From Nitrospina sp. (lineage in GTDB: Bacteria > Nitrospinota > Nitrospinia > Nitrospinales > VA-1): a DNA stretch of 15,601 nucleotides. The number at the start of each line of letters is the position of its first letter. Position 1 is the stretch's first letter. The notes under the pieces were generated by a model. That model did not search any database. It saw only the letters and a list, made by a program, of their open reading frames with translations, and was not told the DNA's origin. Shown here piece after piece: positions 1 to 8,084 of the stretch. The stretch lies in contig JABGTQ010000103.1 of assembly GCA_018647025.1 (NCBI GenBank), forward strand, positions 1 to 15,601. The letters run 5' to 3'. Position numbers and translations under genes: made by a program.

Positions 1-1378
1 AATAGGTGGGTTGAAGTTTGACTGCGCTTTTCAGATGAACCATAGCCTCTTTAAACTTGAGTTGCTTATTTAGGACGACGCCAAGGTTATTATATATACC
101 AACAAAGCTAGGATATTTTTTATCAGTTACCTCAATAGCATGGTTAAAAAGTTTTTCACTGTTTTGCCAGTAGTGCAACTGAACCCAGCTTAACCGTATT
201 AGAACAGAAAAAAATATTAAAACTAAGAAAAGTAATAGGGGCTTCTTAAAGTGAAAGTTTTTTAGGGACTCGGGAAGGCCCCATGCGATGATAATAAATA
301 TTCCAATTAACGGGATGTATGCATACCTGTCGGCCATTGCCTGTTGCCCAACCTGAACCAATCCGATAACAGGAATTAAGGTTGCAAGATACCAAAACCA
401 ACCAACAGAAAGGTAAGGCGCCTTTTTGATAAGTCGTAATATTATTATTGTTATACCCGTTAAAATAAAACCACTCACTAGGCCCTTCCAAATATAAAAT
501 TCCTCAATAGGGTAAGGGTAAAAAACTGAAAAATCGTTAGGCCATACCATTTTTTCTAAATATCTTAAATATGAAACCATTGCATTACTAATACGTGTCG
601 CTGATGAAATACTTTCAAAAGATACAATGGCCCCTGCCGATTTTTGAGCTATTAATGTAATGATGCATGAACCAACTACCAAAAATAAAAGCGGAATTTT
701 TTCTAAAATTAAATTTAAAAGTTTCTTTTTATTTTGAATTTTATTTTTAACATTACCCAAAAAAATTATTTTGAGGTGTGCTATTTCGAAACGTTTCAGG
801 GGCCAATAATCAAGCAGCAGTAAAATAAAAGGCAGGGTTACCAGCATGGCTTTCGACATTAAACCTAGAGCAAAAAATAGAAAGACCAGACTATACCTAG
901 TTAAGTTTCTTTTCTGGACATAGTAAATATAAGTCCACATCGTCAAGAACCAGAAAAAAGTGCTCAAGAGATTTTTACGTTCTGCTGCCCATGCGACAGA
1001 CTCAATGTTAATAGGATGAAAAGCAAAGAAAGAGGCAACAACGCAGCTCCTCCAAATTGCTCCGGTCATTCGTGCAAAGACTAAGAAGAGAAGTAGTGAA
1101 TTCGCTATATGAAATACTAGGTTGGTTAGATGATGACCTTTCGGGTTTAACCCATAAAGACGAATATCAAGCGTGTGGGATAACCAGGTAATAGGATGCC
1201 AATTGGCCGAATGTGATTTGGTAAACGCCCAGATAAAATTTTCTTTAGAAAAATCCTTTATATGTTTATTTTCCGTTATATAACGGCCATCGTCATAGTT
1301 CACAAACTCGTGGTATTGAATTTTCCAATAGAGAGCTAAGATCAATACACCCAGTAAAACACAGATTATTTTTTTCAT
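1..1378 (-). CDS. TMTC-like TPR membrane glycosyltransferase, partial (3' end beyond window)
   Basis: I read an uninterrupted frame from the ATG at 1378 to the left edge, 459 codons, with no stop or frameshift; the C-terminus is outside the window. It opens with a hydrophobic helix (residues 4-18), then an NYDD motif with Asp29-Asp30. This is the acidic pair found in the first outer loop of GT-C/TMTC-type O-mannosyltransferases. A conserved HPINIESVAW..ER block follows, then many further membrane helices, an AMVSYL..YL motif (DUF1736-like region) and QAMADRYAY. The last residues seen (HYWQNSEKLFNHAIEVT onward) begin a TPR region. It is a clear paralogue of the 618-residue protein at 11913-13769, with long stretches in common such as LFFALGLMSKAMLVTLPF. 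By family it should transfer a sugar from a lipid-linked donor at the membrane; substrate unknown. It lies 148 bp downstream of ispF, so it could be cotranscribed or have its own promoter. Confidence 0.85.
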   Translation of the reverse strand, partial: MKKIICVLLGVLILALYWKIQYHEFVNYDDGRYITENKHIKDFSKENFIWAFTKSHSANWHPITWLSHTLDIRLYGLNPKGHHLTNLVFHIANSLLLFLVFARMTGAIWRSCVVASFFAFHPINIESVAWAAERKNLLSTFFWFLTMWTYIYYVQKRNLTRYSLVFLFFALGLMSKAMLVTLPFILLLLDYWPLKRFEIAHLKIIFLGNVKNKIQNKKKLLNLILEKIPLLFLVVGSCIITLIAQKSAGAIVSFESISSATRISNAMVSYLRYLEKMVWPNDFSVFYPYPIEEFYIWKGLVSGFILTGITIIILRLIKKAPYLSVGWFWYLATLIPVIGLVQVGQQAMADRYAYIPLIGIFIIIAWGLPESLKNFHFKKPLLLFLVLIFFSVLIRLSWVQLHYWQNSEKLFNHAIEVTDKKYPSFVGIYNNLGVVLNKQLKFKEAMVHLKSAVKLQPTY

Positions 1379-1526
1379 ACTTTACTCGGATTATTCTTCA
1401 GTAATAAATTTATGTTATATCAGTTGGTAGAGATGGAGGTGTAGATTTTAGGATTTTTGTCTCACAAAAAAAGGAGTATAGACAAAATTGGCTAAGGTGC
1501 TTTAGTTAGGAGTTGGGTGTCAACAG
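1379..1526. other. Intergenic region after ispF with an 8-bp inverted repeat
   Basis: This 148-bp gap separates ispF from the downstream glycosyltransferase. It contains a perfect inverted repeat, TTTTGTCT (1455-1462) and AGACAAAA (1480-1487), around a 17-nt A-rich loop. The arms are AT-rich and no T-tract follows in the minus direction, so it is a poor match to a rho-independent terminator. A TATAAC box (minus strand) closer to the next gene could be a -10 element, but I see no matching -35. Confidence 0.35.
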
Positions 1527-2003
1527 CTATTTGGTCTGCAAAAGGGCAATAGCGTATGCGGCAATCCCTTCTTCGCGCCCTTCGAATCCAAGTTGCTCGG
1601 TAGTCGTCGCTTTAATATTAATTTGAGTGCGATCGATTTTAAGGGTTTCAGAAATATTGGTAGTCATCGACTCAATATGCGGGGCAATTTTTGGTTGTTG
1701 TGCAACGATAGTTGTATCAATATTAGAGATTTTGAAACCGCGATCGGTAACAAGTTTACCGGACTTTTCTAGTAATACTAAACTAGAGACGTCTTTCCAT
1801 TTAGTATCCGTATCGGGAAAATGTTTTCCAAGGTCACCCGCGCCGCAAGCACCGAGGAGTGAATCACATAACGCGTGGCATAGGACATCAGCATCAGAAT
1901 GACCATCGAGTCCAAGGCCATGTGGAATATCTACGCCTCCAAGAATGAGCTTTCTCCCTTGGGTTAAGCGATGAACATCGTATCCATTTCCTATTCTATA
2001 CAT
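1527..2003 (-). CDS. ispF: 2-C-methyl-D-erythritol 2,4-cyclodiphosphate synthase
   Basis: IspF cyclises CDP-methylerythritol 2-phosphate to MEcPP, releasing CMP, in the cytosolic MEP isoprenoid pathway. At 158 residues it has the usual full length. The N-terminal GNGYDVHRL motif supplies metal ligands Asp9 and His11, and [12 protein letters not shown] supplies the third, His43. The family signature [19 protein letters not shown] is near the C-terminus. The ATG at 2003 begins [11 protein letters not shown], as in homologues, and lies 21 bp after the dxr stop, so it is very likely cotranscribed with dxr. No strong Shine-Dalgarno is visible. It acts two steps after Dxr's product is activated by IspD and IspE, neither of which is in the window. 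It sits where rseP often follows dxr in related operons. Confidence 0.97.
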   Translation of the reverse strand: MYRIGNGYDVHRLTQGRKLILGGVDIPHGLGLDGHSDADVLCHALCDSLLGACGAGDLGKHFPDTDTKWKDVSSLVLLEKSGKLVTDRGFKISNIDTTIVAQQPKIAPHIESMTTNISETLKIDRTQINIKATTTEQLGFEGREEGIAAYAIALLQTK

Positions 2004-2024
2004 AGCTGAATGAAGTTTTTGGGA

Positions 2025-3179
2025 TCAATGAGTTGTTAAGGGGATCAATTTCTTTACTTCTTGGCGAGCCCATTGGTCCGCGGACTTCACATCTTCAAGT
2101 GAGTCTATGCTATGAGGCTTATGATTATTCATCGCCATATGTATTGTTTCAGCAATATTTTTGAAGGGAATCTCTTCATTAAGAAAAGCTTGCACAGCAA
2201 CTTCGTTTGCCGCATTGAGAACTGCTGGCATGCTTTGGCCGATCTCAAGAGAATCCTGGGCCATTTTGATACAAGGGAACTTTTCATAATCCGGTTCTTC
2301 AAAGGTTAGCTGCTTTATTGTTGAAAGGTTTAAGGTTGGAAATGAGCATTCTATTCGGTCAGGAAAAGTTAGGGCATATGCAATAGGAACCCGCATATCA
2401 GGTATGCCCAATTGAGCTATAACGGAAGTATCAACAAATTCGATCATAGAATGGACGATGCTTTGTGGGTGGACAATGATTTCGACAGGGGTGTTAAGTC
2501 CGAACAACCATTTTGCTTCAATATACTCTAGCCCTTTATTCATCATCGTTGCTGAATCGATCGTAATTTTTGCACCCATTGTCCAGTTGGGGTGATTGAG
2601 CGCTTCCTTGATGGTAACGGTTGCCATTTGTTCTTTGGTAAAGGTGCGGAATGGTCCACCGGAACCAGTAAGGATAATTTTTTGAATACGTTCTTTTTTT
2701 TCTCCGTTTAGCGCTTGAAGAATGGCGCTGTGTTCACTATCAATCGGGATAAGATTAATCTTATTTTTGGCCGCACGGAGTATCAGTTCTCCGGCAATCA
2801 CCAGAGTTTCCTTATTGGCAAGTGCTAAATCCTTACTTGATTGAATAGCTGCTAGAGAAGGTACCAATCCGGCACTACCCACGATGGCAGAGACCACCAT
2901 CGATGCATCGGGATGGGTTGCAACTTTAATGGAACCTTCTTCACCGCAAAGAATTTCCACATCCAGTCCTTGAAGTAATTCTTTAAGTTCATTGACCTTG
3001 GATAGATTGTAAACAGAAACGAGAGAGGGTTTAAATTCTTTAATCTGATCAGCAAAAAGGACAACATTATTTCCGGCCACCATACCCGCAACTGAAAAAC
3101 GATCACGATTTTGTCTTACAACGTCGAGGGTATTGACACCAATAGATCCTGTGGACCCTAAAATAGAAATCGTTTTCAT
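2025..3179 (-). CDS. dxr: 1-deoxy-D-xylulose 5-phosphate reductoisomerase
   Basis: Dxr (IspC) converts DXP to MEP with NADPH, the first committed step of the MEP pathway. I place the start at the ATG at 3179, giving 384 residues beginning MKTISILGSTGSIG, the usual N-terminus with the Rossmann NADPH motif at about residues 8-14. The open frame extends upstream to 3290, but that adds a 37-residue hydrophobic stretch that would overlap the end of cdsA by 59 bp. Family motifs visible in order are ALANKETLVIAG, IDSEHSAILQAL with the metal-binding Asp and Glu, LTGSGGPFR, NHPNWTMGAKITIDSATMMN and the HPQSIVHSMIEF loop. The protein appears intact. Its start lies 52 bp after the cdsA stop, inside the rpsB-to-ispF operon. 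Confidence 0.96.
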   Translation of the reverse strand: MKTISILGSTGSIGVNTLDVVRQNRDRFSVAGMVAGNNVVLFADQIKEFKPSLVSVYNLSKVNELKELLQGLDVEILCGEEGSIKVATHPDASMVVSAIVGSAGLVPSLAAIQSSKDLALANKETLVIAGELILRAAKNKINLIPIDSEHSAILQALNGEKKERIQKIILTGSGGPFRTFTKEQMATVTIKEALNHPNWTMGAKITIDSATMMNKGLEYIEAKWLFGLNTPVEIIVHPQSIVHSMIEFVDTSVIAQLGIPDMRVPIAYALTFPDRIECSFPTLNLSTIKQLTFEEPDYEKFPCIKMAQDSLEIGQSMPAVLNAANEVAVQAFLNEEIPFKNIAETIHMAMNNHKPHSIDSLEDVKSADQWARQEVKKLIPLTTH

Positions 3180-3231
3180 AAATGGACACCAAATAATATT
3201 GCTATAGCTTGAATCATATAAAGAAATCGAA

Positions 3232-4020
3232 TTAAAGTATAAGCTTGAAATAACAATAAAAAGCAGGCCCAGCAAATAATAAACTATCAATACGGTCTAA
3301 AATTCCACCATGGCCTGGAAGAACATTCCCAGAGTTTTTAATACCTGCTTGACGCTTCAATAAAGATTCTGCAAGATCCCCAAATTGCCCAATGATACCG
3401 CAAATAAGAGCTACAAGTAAACAATGTAACATGGCTATATGATCTAAAAACCAGTATCCGCTAATGGCACCAGCTACTAAACTGCCTGCGAGGCCGGCGA
3501 TAGAACCTTCAATGGTTTTATTTGGACTTATAATAGGTGCTAAAGGTTTTTTACCAAAATTTTTCCCCCAGTAGTACGCCACAATATCCCCAAACCATAC
3601 AATGAAAAATAGAAAAATAATTAGGCGACCACCATATTCAATATTTCGGATGAGAAGGCAGTACCCACCAAGACCCGCAACATAAAGAACACCAAAAAGG
3701 GTAAACGAAATTTGATCTATAGCGACCTTAACGTTATCTTCTTGAAAAAACCATGTTACAAAAAGAGTGACGCTTGAAACCAGTCCCCATTCCATCATAA
3801 AACTTCCATTGAAATAAAAACTAAGGAGGAGCAAAAAACTCAAAATGATTCCAGAGGTGGAAAACCCACTAATGCCTATCTGGCCAATGATAGTAAAATA
3901 TTCACTTACTCCCATCAGAATGACAGATGCGACAAGTAACAGAAATAGTATAGGTGGGCCGTAATATACAATCCCCAAAACAATAGGAACAGCAACAATA
4001 CCTGTTAGAATTCGTTTCAC
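3232..4020 (-). CDS. cdsA: Phosphatidate cytidylyltransferase (CDP-diacylglycerol synthase)
   Basis: CdsA is an inner-membrane enzyme that makes CDP-diacylglycerol from phosphatidic acid and CTP, the branch point for bacterial phospholipids. The 262-residue protein is mostly hydrophobic, with several membrane helices from residue 8 on. The C-terminal family signature is clear: SLLKRQAGIKNSGNVLPGHG followed by GILDRIDSLLFAGP (about residues 236-252), with the essential acidic DRID. The central FGDIVAYYWGKNFGKKPLAP and SPNKTIEGS segments also fit the family. The start codon is GTG (4020), with a weak AGG about 9 nt upstream; no better ATG gives a full N-terminal helix. It lies 60 bp after uppS and 52 bp before dxr. 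Confidence 0.95.
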   Translation of the reverse strand: MKRILTGIVAVPIVLGIVYYGPPILFLLLVASVILMGVSEYFTIIGQIGISGFSTSGIILSFLLLLSFYFNGSFMMEWGLVSSVTLFVTWFFQEDNVKVAIDQISFTLFGVLYVAGLGGYCLLIRNIEYGGRLIIFLFFIVWFGDIVAYYWGKNFGKKPLAPIISPNKTIEGSIAGLAGSLVAGAISGYWFLDHIAMLHCLLVALICGIIGQFGDLAESLLKRQAGIKNSGNVLPGHGGILDRIDSLLFAGPAFYCYFKLIL

Positions 4021-4080
4021 TGGTTATTACCTAACTTTTACTTTGATCTATTTAGATAAAATTAGATTTTAAAAAAACAA

Positions 4081-4848
4081 TCACGATTTTATAAGCTGAT
4101 CTTGGGTCATGCCAAACCGTCGTTCTCGTTTTTGAAAATCAATGATAGCATGAAGCAAATCCTCTTCCTTAAATTCGGGCCACAGTACCTTAGTGAAATG
4201 CAGTTCGGTGTAAGCTATTTGGTATAACAGAAAATTACTGATTCGCATTTCACCGCTGGTTCTTATTAACAAATCTGGGTCAGGAACAGAGTTTATTTTT
4301 AGAAATTTTTCGAAAAGGGAACAATCAATTTCTTCTAAGTTCAATTCACCGAAATGGACCTTGCGTGCTATTTGCTGGACTGATTTTAAAATTTCCTGAC
4401 GACCCCCATAACTTAGCGCTAGGGTGAGTGTCATTCCGTTACAATTCTTTGTGTAATCCTTTGTATTTGCAATAAGTTTCTGAATACCAAGTGGAAGTTC
4501 CTCAAGTTGACCTATCGTATGAAAACGAATATTTTCATTTTTCATTCGTTCGAGTTCTTTGTTCAGGTAATAGTCCAGAATTTTCATCAGGGTATTGATT
4601 TCAACTGCTGGGCGACTCCAATTTTCATCTGAAAAGGAGTATAACGTAAGAGCTTTAATATCAAGTTTGCGACACAAGGAAACGGTTCGATCGACTGTTT
4701 TTACTCCTTCCCAGTGACCTTGTATTCTAGGAAGGGAGTTCTTCTTTGCCCAGCGCCCATTACCATCCATGATAATGGCAATATGTTGAGGCATTTGAGT
4801 CAGATTCAGTTCTTCAAGTAGTGGCGATTTTATTGAGGAAATGTCCAT
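4081..4848 (-). CDS. uppS: Undecaprenyl diphosphate synthase (cis-prenyltransferase)
   Basis: UppS (IspU) condenses farnesyl diphosphate with eight isopentenyl diphosphates in cis to form the C55 carrier lipid used for peptidoglycan and surface glycans. The 255-residue protein has every key motif: HIAIIMDGNGRWAKK with catalytic Asp28, RIQGHWEGVKTV, LTLYSFSDENWSRP, LSYGGRQEI, and the C-terminal DLLIRTSGEMRISNFLL with the diphosphate-binding arginines. The ATG at 4848 gives an 18-residue leader before the internal MPQHIAIIMDG; either Met could be used, as neither has a strong Shine-Dalgarno. A 140-bp gap separates it from frr. The gap holds a CCTAT-A-ATAGG palindrome (4971-4981) with an embedded TATAAT, so an internal promoter is possible but lacks a clear -35. 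Confidence 0.95.
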   Translation of the reverse strand: MDISSIKSPLLEELNLTQMPQHIAIIMDGNGRWAKKNSLPRIQGHWEGVKTVDRTVSLCRKLDIKALTLYSFSDENWSRPAVEINTLMKILDYYLNKELERMKNENIRFHTIGQLEELPLGIQKLIANTKDYTKNCNGMTLTLALSYGGRQEILKSVQQIARKVHFGELNLEEIDCSLFEKFLKINSVPDPDLLIRTSGEMRISNFLLYQIAYTELHFTKVLWPEFKEEDLLHAIIDFQKRERRFGMTQDQLIKS

Positions 4849-4988
4849 CGCAATAAATAGGGTTATAAAACTTTAAGGATTGGTTTAGATTCACTTATGG
4901 GGTTAAAAAGCACGTCGATCTTCTATTTTAGGCCTTGACTTCCTGCCATCTGTTACAAAAACTGTAGATACCTATTATAGGATAATCA

Positions 4989-5543
4989 TCAAACATTAAG
5001 GATATCTTTTTCTTTGGTTTCGGAGAGTTTTTCTGCTTCATTGATAGATGTATCTGTTATTCTTTGCAGTTTTTCTAAGCCCTTTTTTCCGTCATCTTCA
5101 GAGATCTCATGATTTTTTTCCATATTTTTGAGCTTATCGTTAAAATCACGTCTCACGTTACGGATGGCCACCTTTCCTTCTTCTGTGTACTTCTTTACAA
5201 TTTTAACTAATTGCTGACGTCTTTCTCCAGTAAGCGGTGGGATATTCAACCGTATGGTTTTCCCGTCATTGTTTGGGGTCAAACCAAGGTCGGATGACAA
5301 AATTACTTTCTCAAGATCCTTAAGAATTGAAATATCATAAGGTTGGATTGTAATAGTTTGGCTGTCTGGAACACCCAGTGTTGCAACTTGATTAAGTGGA
5401 GTCGGACTCCCAAAATAATCTATCTTGATGCCCTCCAGTATGGCCCCATTGGCACTTCCCGTTCGTAGCTTGGACAGTTCCTGGCGTAAGTGATCCAAGG
5501 AATATTTCATTTTTCTTTCACAATCATTGAATAAATTTTCCAT
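4989..5543 (-). CDS. frr: Ribosome recycling factor
   Basis: RRF acts with EF-G to split the post-termination ribosome complex. The 184-residue length is standard. The sequence matches the family along its length: LRTGSANGAILEGIKIDYFG near the N-terminus, then TPLNQVATLGVPDSQTITIQ, the hinge/domain II region LGLTPNNDGKTIRLNIPPLT, and the helical C-terminal arm containing NVRRDFNDKLKN. The ATG at 5543 directly follows the TAA of pyrH with no intervening base, so the two genes are almost certainly translationally coupled. No strong Shine-Dalgarno lies in the end of pyrH. The gene is intact and in the standard rpsB-tsf-pyrH-frr order. Confidence 0.97.
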   Translation of the reverse strand: MENLFNDCERKMKYSLDHLRQELSKLRTGSANGAILEGIKIDYFGSPTPLNQVATLGVPDSQTITIQPYDISILKDLEKVILSSDLGLTPNNDGKTIRLNIPPLTGERRQQLVKIVKKYTEEGKVAIRNVRRDFNDKLKNMEKNHEISEDDGKKGLEKLQRITDTSINEAEKLSETKEKDILNV

Positions 5544-6269
5544 TTATGAATTTGTTCCCACTAGGGTTCCAATTTTTTCACCCATCAGAACATTTTTAAT
5601 ACTGCTTTTCTCTCGAATATTAAAAATAATCATGGGTAGTTTATTATCCATACACAATGATACTGAGGTTGAGTCCATGACCTGTAAACCCTTTTTTAAG
5701 ATTTCCAAGTAACTCAATTGACCGAATTTTACTGCAGACTCATCTTTCATAGGATCAGCAGAATAAATTCCATCCACTTTGGTAGCTTTAAAAATAACGT
5801 CTGCTCCTATTTCCACGGCTCGTAAGGATGCGGCGGTATCTGTTGTAAAGTATGGATTACCGGTACCTGCAGCAAAAATAACTACTCGACCCTTTTCTAA
5901 GTGACGGATTGCTCTTCGCCTTATATATGTTTCTGCAACCTGAGGTATCTCTATAGCCGTTTGTACACGAGTTTGTATACCGACATCTTCCAGAGCATGT
6001 TGCAGCGCCAGAGCGTTAATGATAGTTGCAAGCATACCCATGTAATCTCCTGTGACTCTCTCCATTCCAAGGTTACTGGCAGTAGCTCCACGAAAGATAT
6101 TACCCCCGCCGATAACAATAGCCATCTCAACACCTAGATTTTTCCCATCAAGAACTTCTTTAGCAAGATATTTAATGGCTTCAACATCAATACCAAATCC
6201 ACCGTCTTGTTCAGCTAGGCTTTCCCCGCTTAATTTTAGAAGTACTCGTTTGTAAACAGACTTATCCAT
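5544..6269 (-). CDS. pyrH: Uridylate kinase (UMP kinase)
   Basis: PyrH phosphorylates UMP to UDP with ATP, feeding RNA, nucleotide-sugar and cell-wall precursor synthesis. The 241-residue protein is a hexameric-type amino-acid-kinase-fold UMP kinase. It shows the N-terminal [12 protein letters not shown], the glycine loop [10 protein letters not shown] (about residues 52-61), the [17 protein letters not shown] helix, and the nucleotide-binding [26 protein letters not shown] and [13 protein letters not shown] follow, then the IFNI strand near the end. It begins 3 bp after the tsf stop and abuts frr, so it lies in a tight translation-related set. No strong Shine-Dalgarno precedes the ATG, which fits coupling to tsf. 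Confidence 0.97.
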   Translation of the reverse strand: MDKSVYKRVLLKLSGESLAEQDGGFGIDVEAIKYLAKEVLDGKNLGVEMAIVIGGGNIFRGATASNLGMERVTGDYMGMLATIINALALQHALEDVGIQTRVQTAIEIPQVAETYIRRRAIRHLEKGRVVIFAAGTGNPYFTTDTAASLRAVEIGADVIFKATKVDGIYSADPMKDESAVKFGQLSYLEILKKGLQVMDSTSVSLCMDNKLPMIIFNIREKSSIKNVLMGEKIGTLVGTNS

Positions 6270-6272
6270 ATT

Positions 6273-6866
6273 TTAATTACCGATTTCAAACCTACAAAAA
6301 TTGCCGACCAGTATATTTTCACCTAAGGTTGCTATTTTTTGCTTAATCAAATCTTGTACTGTGTTGTCCGAATCTTTAATAAATTTTTGTTCCAGAAGAC
6401 AGTTCTCTTCATAAAACTTGTCCATTTTCCCTATAACAATTTTATCAATTATTTTTTCCGGTTTACCTGAATCTCTTGCTTGAGCCGCATAGATTTCTTT
6501 TTCCTTTTCCAATACATCCTCCGTTACTTCATCACGGGATACAAACCTCGGTTTTGAGGCAGCAATATGCATACAAATATCTCTTGCTAGCTGCTGAAAG
6601 TCAGTGGTGTTGGCAACAAAATCTGTTTCGCAGAGTAGTTCTGCCATGACCCCAATCTTACTTCCGGGATGTATATAAGTGGAGACGGTACCCTCACTCG
6701 TCTCTCGGTCTGCTTTTTTATCTGCCTTAGCGAGTCCTTTTTTTCGGAGGAAAGTAACAGCCCCTTCGACCTCACCGTTACTTTCCTTGAGCGCATTTTT
6801 ACATTCCATAATACCCGCGCCTGATTGCTGGCGTAAGCTTTTGACCATTTCTGCTGTGATTTCCAT
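6273..6866 (-). CDS. tsf: Elongation factor Ts, short form
   Basis: EF-Ts is the guanine-nucleotide exchange factor for EF-Tu. The protein has 197 residues, the compact form lacking the second core subdomain of the roughly 280-residue E. coli type. An N-terminal UBA-like domain (residues 1-40; MVKSLRQQSGAGIMECKNAL) is followed by the exchange-active TDFVA motif (residues 81-85) in AELLCETDFVANT, then a helical C-terminal part ending CRFEIGN. The ATG at 6866 has an AAAGGA about 8 nt upstream and an AGGA closer in, one of the better ribosome sites in the operon. It lies 192 bp after rpsB, across an AT-rich spacer with a strong inverted repeat, so its expression may partly uncouple from rpsB. 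Confidence 0.96.
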   Translation of the reverse strand: MEITAEMVKSLRQQSGAGIMECKNALKESNGEVEGAVTFLRKKGLAKADKKADRETSEGTVSTYIHPGSKIGVMAELLCETDFVANTTDFQQLARDICMHIAASKPRFVSRDEVTEDVLEKEKEIYAAQARDSGKPEKIIDKIVIGKMDKFYEENCLLEQKFIKDSDNTVQDLIKQKIATLGENILVGNFCRFEIGN

Positions 6867-6928
6867 TCTTCCTATCCTTTATTTGCGAGTTTATACTTTT
6901 CTTCGGTATTCTTCGCGCTAAGAGACGT

Positions 6929-6947
6929 TTAATATATATTATATTAA
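6929..6947. repeat. 19-bp perfect inverted repeat upstream of tsf
   Basis: TTAATATA and TATATTAA form a perfect 8-bp inverted repeat around a 3-nt spacer, in the 192-bp rpsB-tsf spacer. A TATAAT hexamer lies inside it on the minus strand, in the right orientation for an internal tsf promoter. I see no good -35 at 16-18 nt, so a promoter is only a possibility. The stem is pure A-T and would be a weak RNA hairpin; it could equally be a protein-binding palindrome. Confidence 0.4.
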
Positions 6948-7058
6948 GATCTATTACGAAGGCTCATTAAAAAATAAAAACTAATTTTTAAGTAATAAAA
7001 ATACTTTAAAATGAGGCACCCGTGAAATACTGAAAAAACCATACAGAATCACGTAAAA

Positions 7059-7886
7059 TTAGACTGGGATTTTTTCCCCTTTGTCTTCAGAGTTCTGATC
7101 GACTTCTGCGGTCACCTTTTCACCTTGATCATTTTCATTAGAAGGTTTAGGGGGTTCCGGTTTTTGTTCTTCAGGTTTTTCTGTCTCCTTACGGCTTGCT
7201 TGGAAAACTTCTTGCCCTTCTAATGCAATGTCTGCAACCCGTGTTGTAAATAAATTTATTGCACGCACTGCATCGTCATTACCCGGGAATGGAAAGTCAA
7301 TTCCAACTGGGTCACAGTTGGTGTCAACTAAAGCAAATGTTTTAATGCCCAGAATTTTTGCTTCTGCTAGAGCGATCTTTTCTTTTTGTGTATCAATAAT
7401 GAAAAGGGCGTGAGGAAGTTCACGCATCTTTTTAATCCCACCAAGAAACTTGTTTAGTTTCTCTATTTCTTTCCGTTTAGTGAGAGCTTCTTTTTTATGT
7501 AAACGCTCAAATTCACCTTCTTCTTCCATTTTTTCCAGTTTTAGTAACCGGTCAATACTCTTGCGAATAGTTGAAAAATTCGTCATAGTTCCACCTAACC
7601 AGCGTTGGTTGACAAAGTACATGCCGCACCGTTCGGCTTCTTGCTTGATAATTTCTTGGGCTTGCCTTTTGGTAGCAACGAATAAAATTTTTTTCCCGGC
7701 CTCCGTAATTTTTTTAATAAATAGCTCAGCCTCGCGGAACTTTATCAAGGTTTTTTGAAGGTCAACGATATGAATTCCATTTCGCGCACTATGAATGTAC
7801 TTTTTCATCTTGGGGTTCCAATGGGTGGTCTGGTGACCAAAATGAACCCCTGCTTGCAGCAATTGTTTCATCGTAATTTCTGGCAT
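7059..7886 (-). CDS. rpsB: Small-subunit ribosomal protein S2
   Basis: S2 is a 30S protein needed to load S1. I chose the second of two adjacent ATGs (7886), giving 275 residues starting [20 protein letters not shown]. The AAAGGAG Shine-Dalgarno is only 1 nt from the first ATG (7889) but 4 nt from the second. S2 motifs are clear: [61 protein letters not shown], and [20 protein letters not shown] followed by RAINLF. After the S2 core there is a charged tail of about 50 residues rich in E, K, P and Q, probably disordered, longer than the E. coli C-terminus. It is the first gene of the operon running to ispF and has a strong upstream promoter and structured leader, suggesting leader-based control. 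Confidence 0.97.
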   Translation of the reverse strand: MPEITMKQLLQAGVHFGHQTTHWNPKMKKYIHSARNGIHIVDLQKTLIKFREAELFIKKITEAGKKILFVATKRQAQEIIKQEAERCGMYFVNQRWLGGTMTNFSTIRKSIDRLLKLEKMEEEGEFERLHKKEALTKRKEIEKLNKFLGGIKKMRELPHALFIIDTQKEKIALAEAKILGIKTFALVDTNCDPVGIDFPFPGNDDAVRAINLFTTRVADIALEGQEVFQASRKETEKPEEQKPEPPKPSNENDQGEKVTAEVDQNSEDKGEKIPV

Positions 7887-7920
7887 CATTCTCCTTTACT
7901 AAATAAAAATGGTTAGTCCT

Positions 7921-7980
7921 CCGCAGGCTTCACTTCAAACCTAAAACCTTGCGGTCACCGTTAGGTTCGATCAGGCTGCG
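7921..7980 (-). promoter_or_regulatory. Structured rpsB mRNA leader with overlapping pairings
   Basis: On the minus strand the rpsB 5' leader can pair AACCTAA (plus 7961-7967) with TTAGGTT (plus 7938-7944). It can alternatively pair CCGCAAGG (plus 7947-7954) with CCTGCGG (plus 7921-7927) around one bulged A. The second helix starts inside the loop of the first and ends outside it, so the two are interleaved: mutually exclusive or a pseudoknot. Such leaders are typical of ribosomal-protein autoregulation, and S2 represses its own operon in enterics. Whether S2 binds here is inference, and the sequence does not obviously copy the enteric leader. The 3' helix ends about 31 nt before the start codon. 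Confidence 0.45.
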
Positions 7981-8000
7981 TGTGTGATAAAATACTATTT

Positions 8001-8018
8001 TCGGAAATAATTTTCCGA
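8001..8018 (-). promoter_or_regulatory. Perfect 7-bp hairpin or palindrome early in the rpsB leader
   Basis: TCGGAAA and TTTCCGA flank a 4-nt loop. The element lies about 20 bp downstream of the predicted -10 box, so it would be the first stem of the rpsB transcript or a double-stranded operator just after the start site. No T-tract follows on the minus strand, so it is not a terminator. Confidence 0.4.
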
Positions 8019-8038
8019 CAAAAAGCGGATTGCCAGTT

Positions 8039-8067
8039 AGTGTAACATACTGTTTTTAAGGTGACAA
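8039..8067 (-). promoter_or_regulatory. Predicted sigma70 promoter of the rpsB operon
   Basis: On the minus strand there is a -35 TTGTCA (plus 8062-8067, one base from consensus) and a -10 TACACT (plus 8039-8044, two bases from consensus), separated by exactly 17 bp. Transcription would start near 8032, giving an untranslated leader of about 145 nt before rpsB. This is the best promoter match I found in the window and fits its place upstream of a highly expressed operon. Confidence 0.6.
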
Positions 8068-8084
8068 GTTTTGACTGAGAGGAT

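Noticed and set aside
246..491. 81-codon minus-strand open frame
   Set aside because: It is out of frame with the TMTC-like coding sequence I could read continuously through this region.
3180..3290. N-terminal extension of dxr
   Set aside because: It overlaps the end of cdsA and adds a hydrophobic stretch foreign to Dxr; MKTISILGSTGSIG from 3179 is the family N-terminus.
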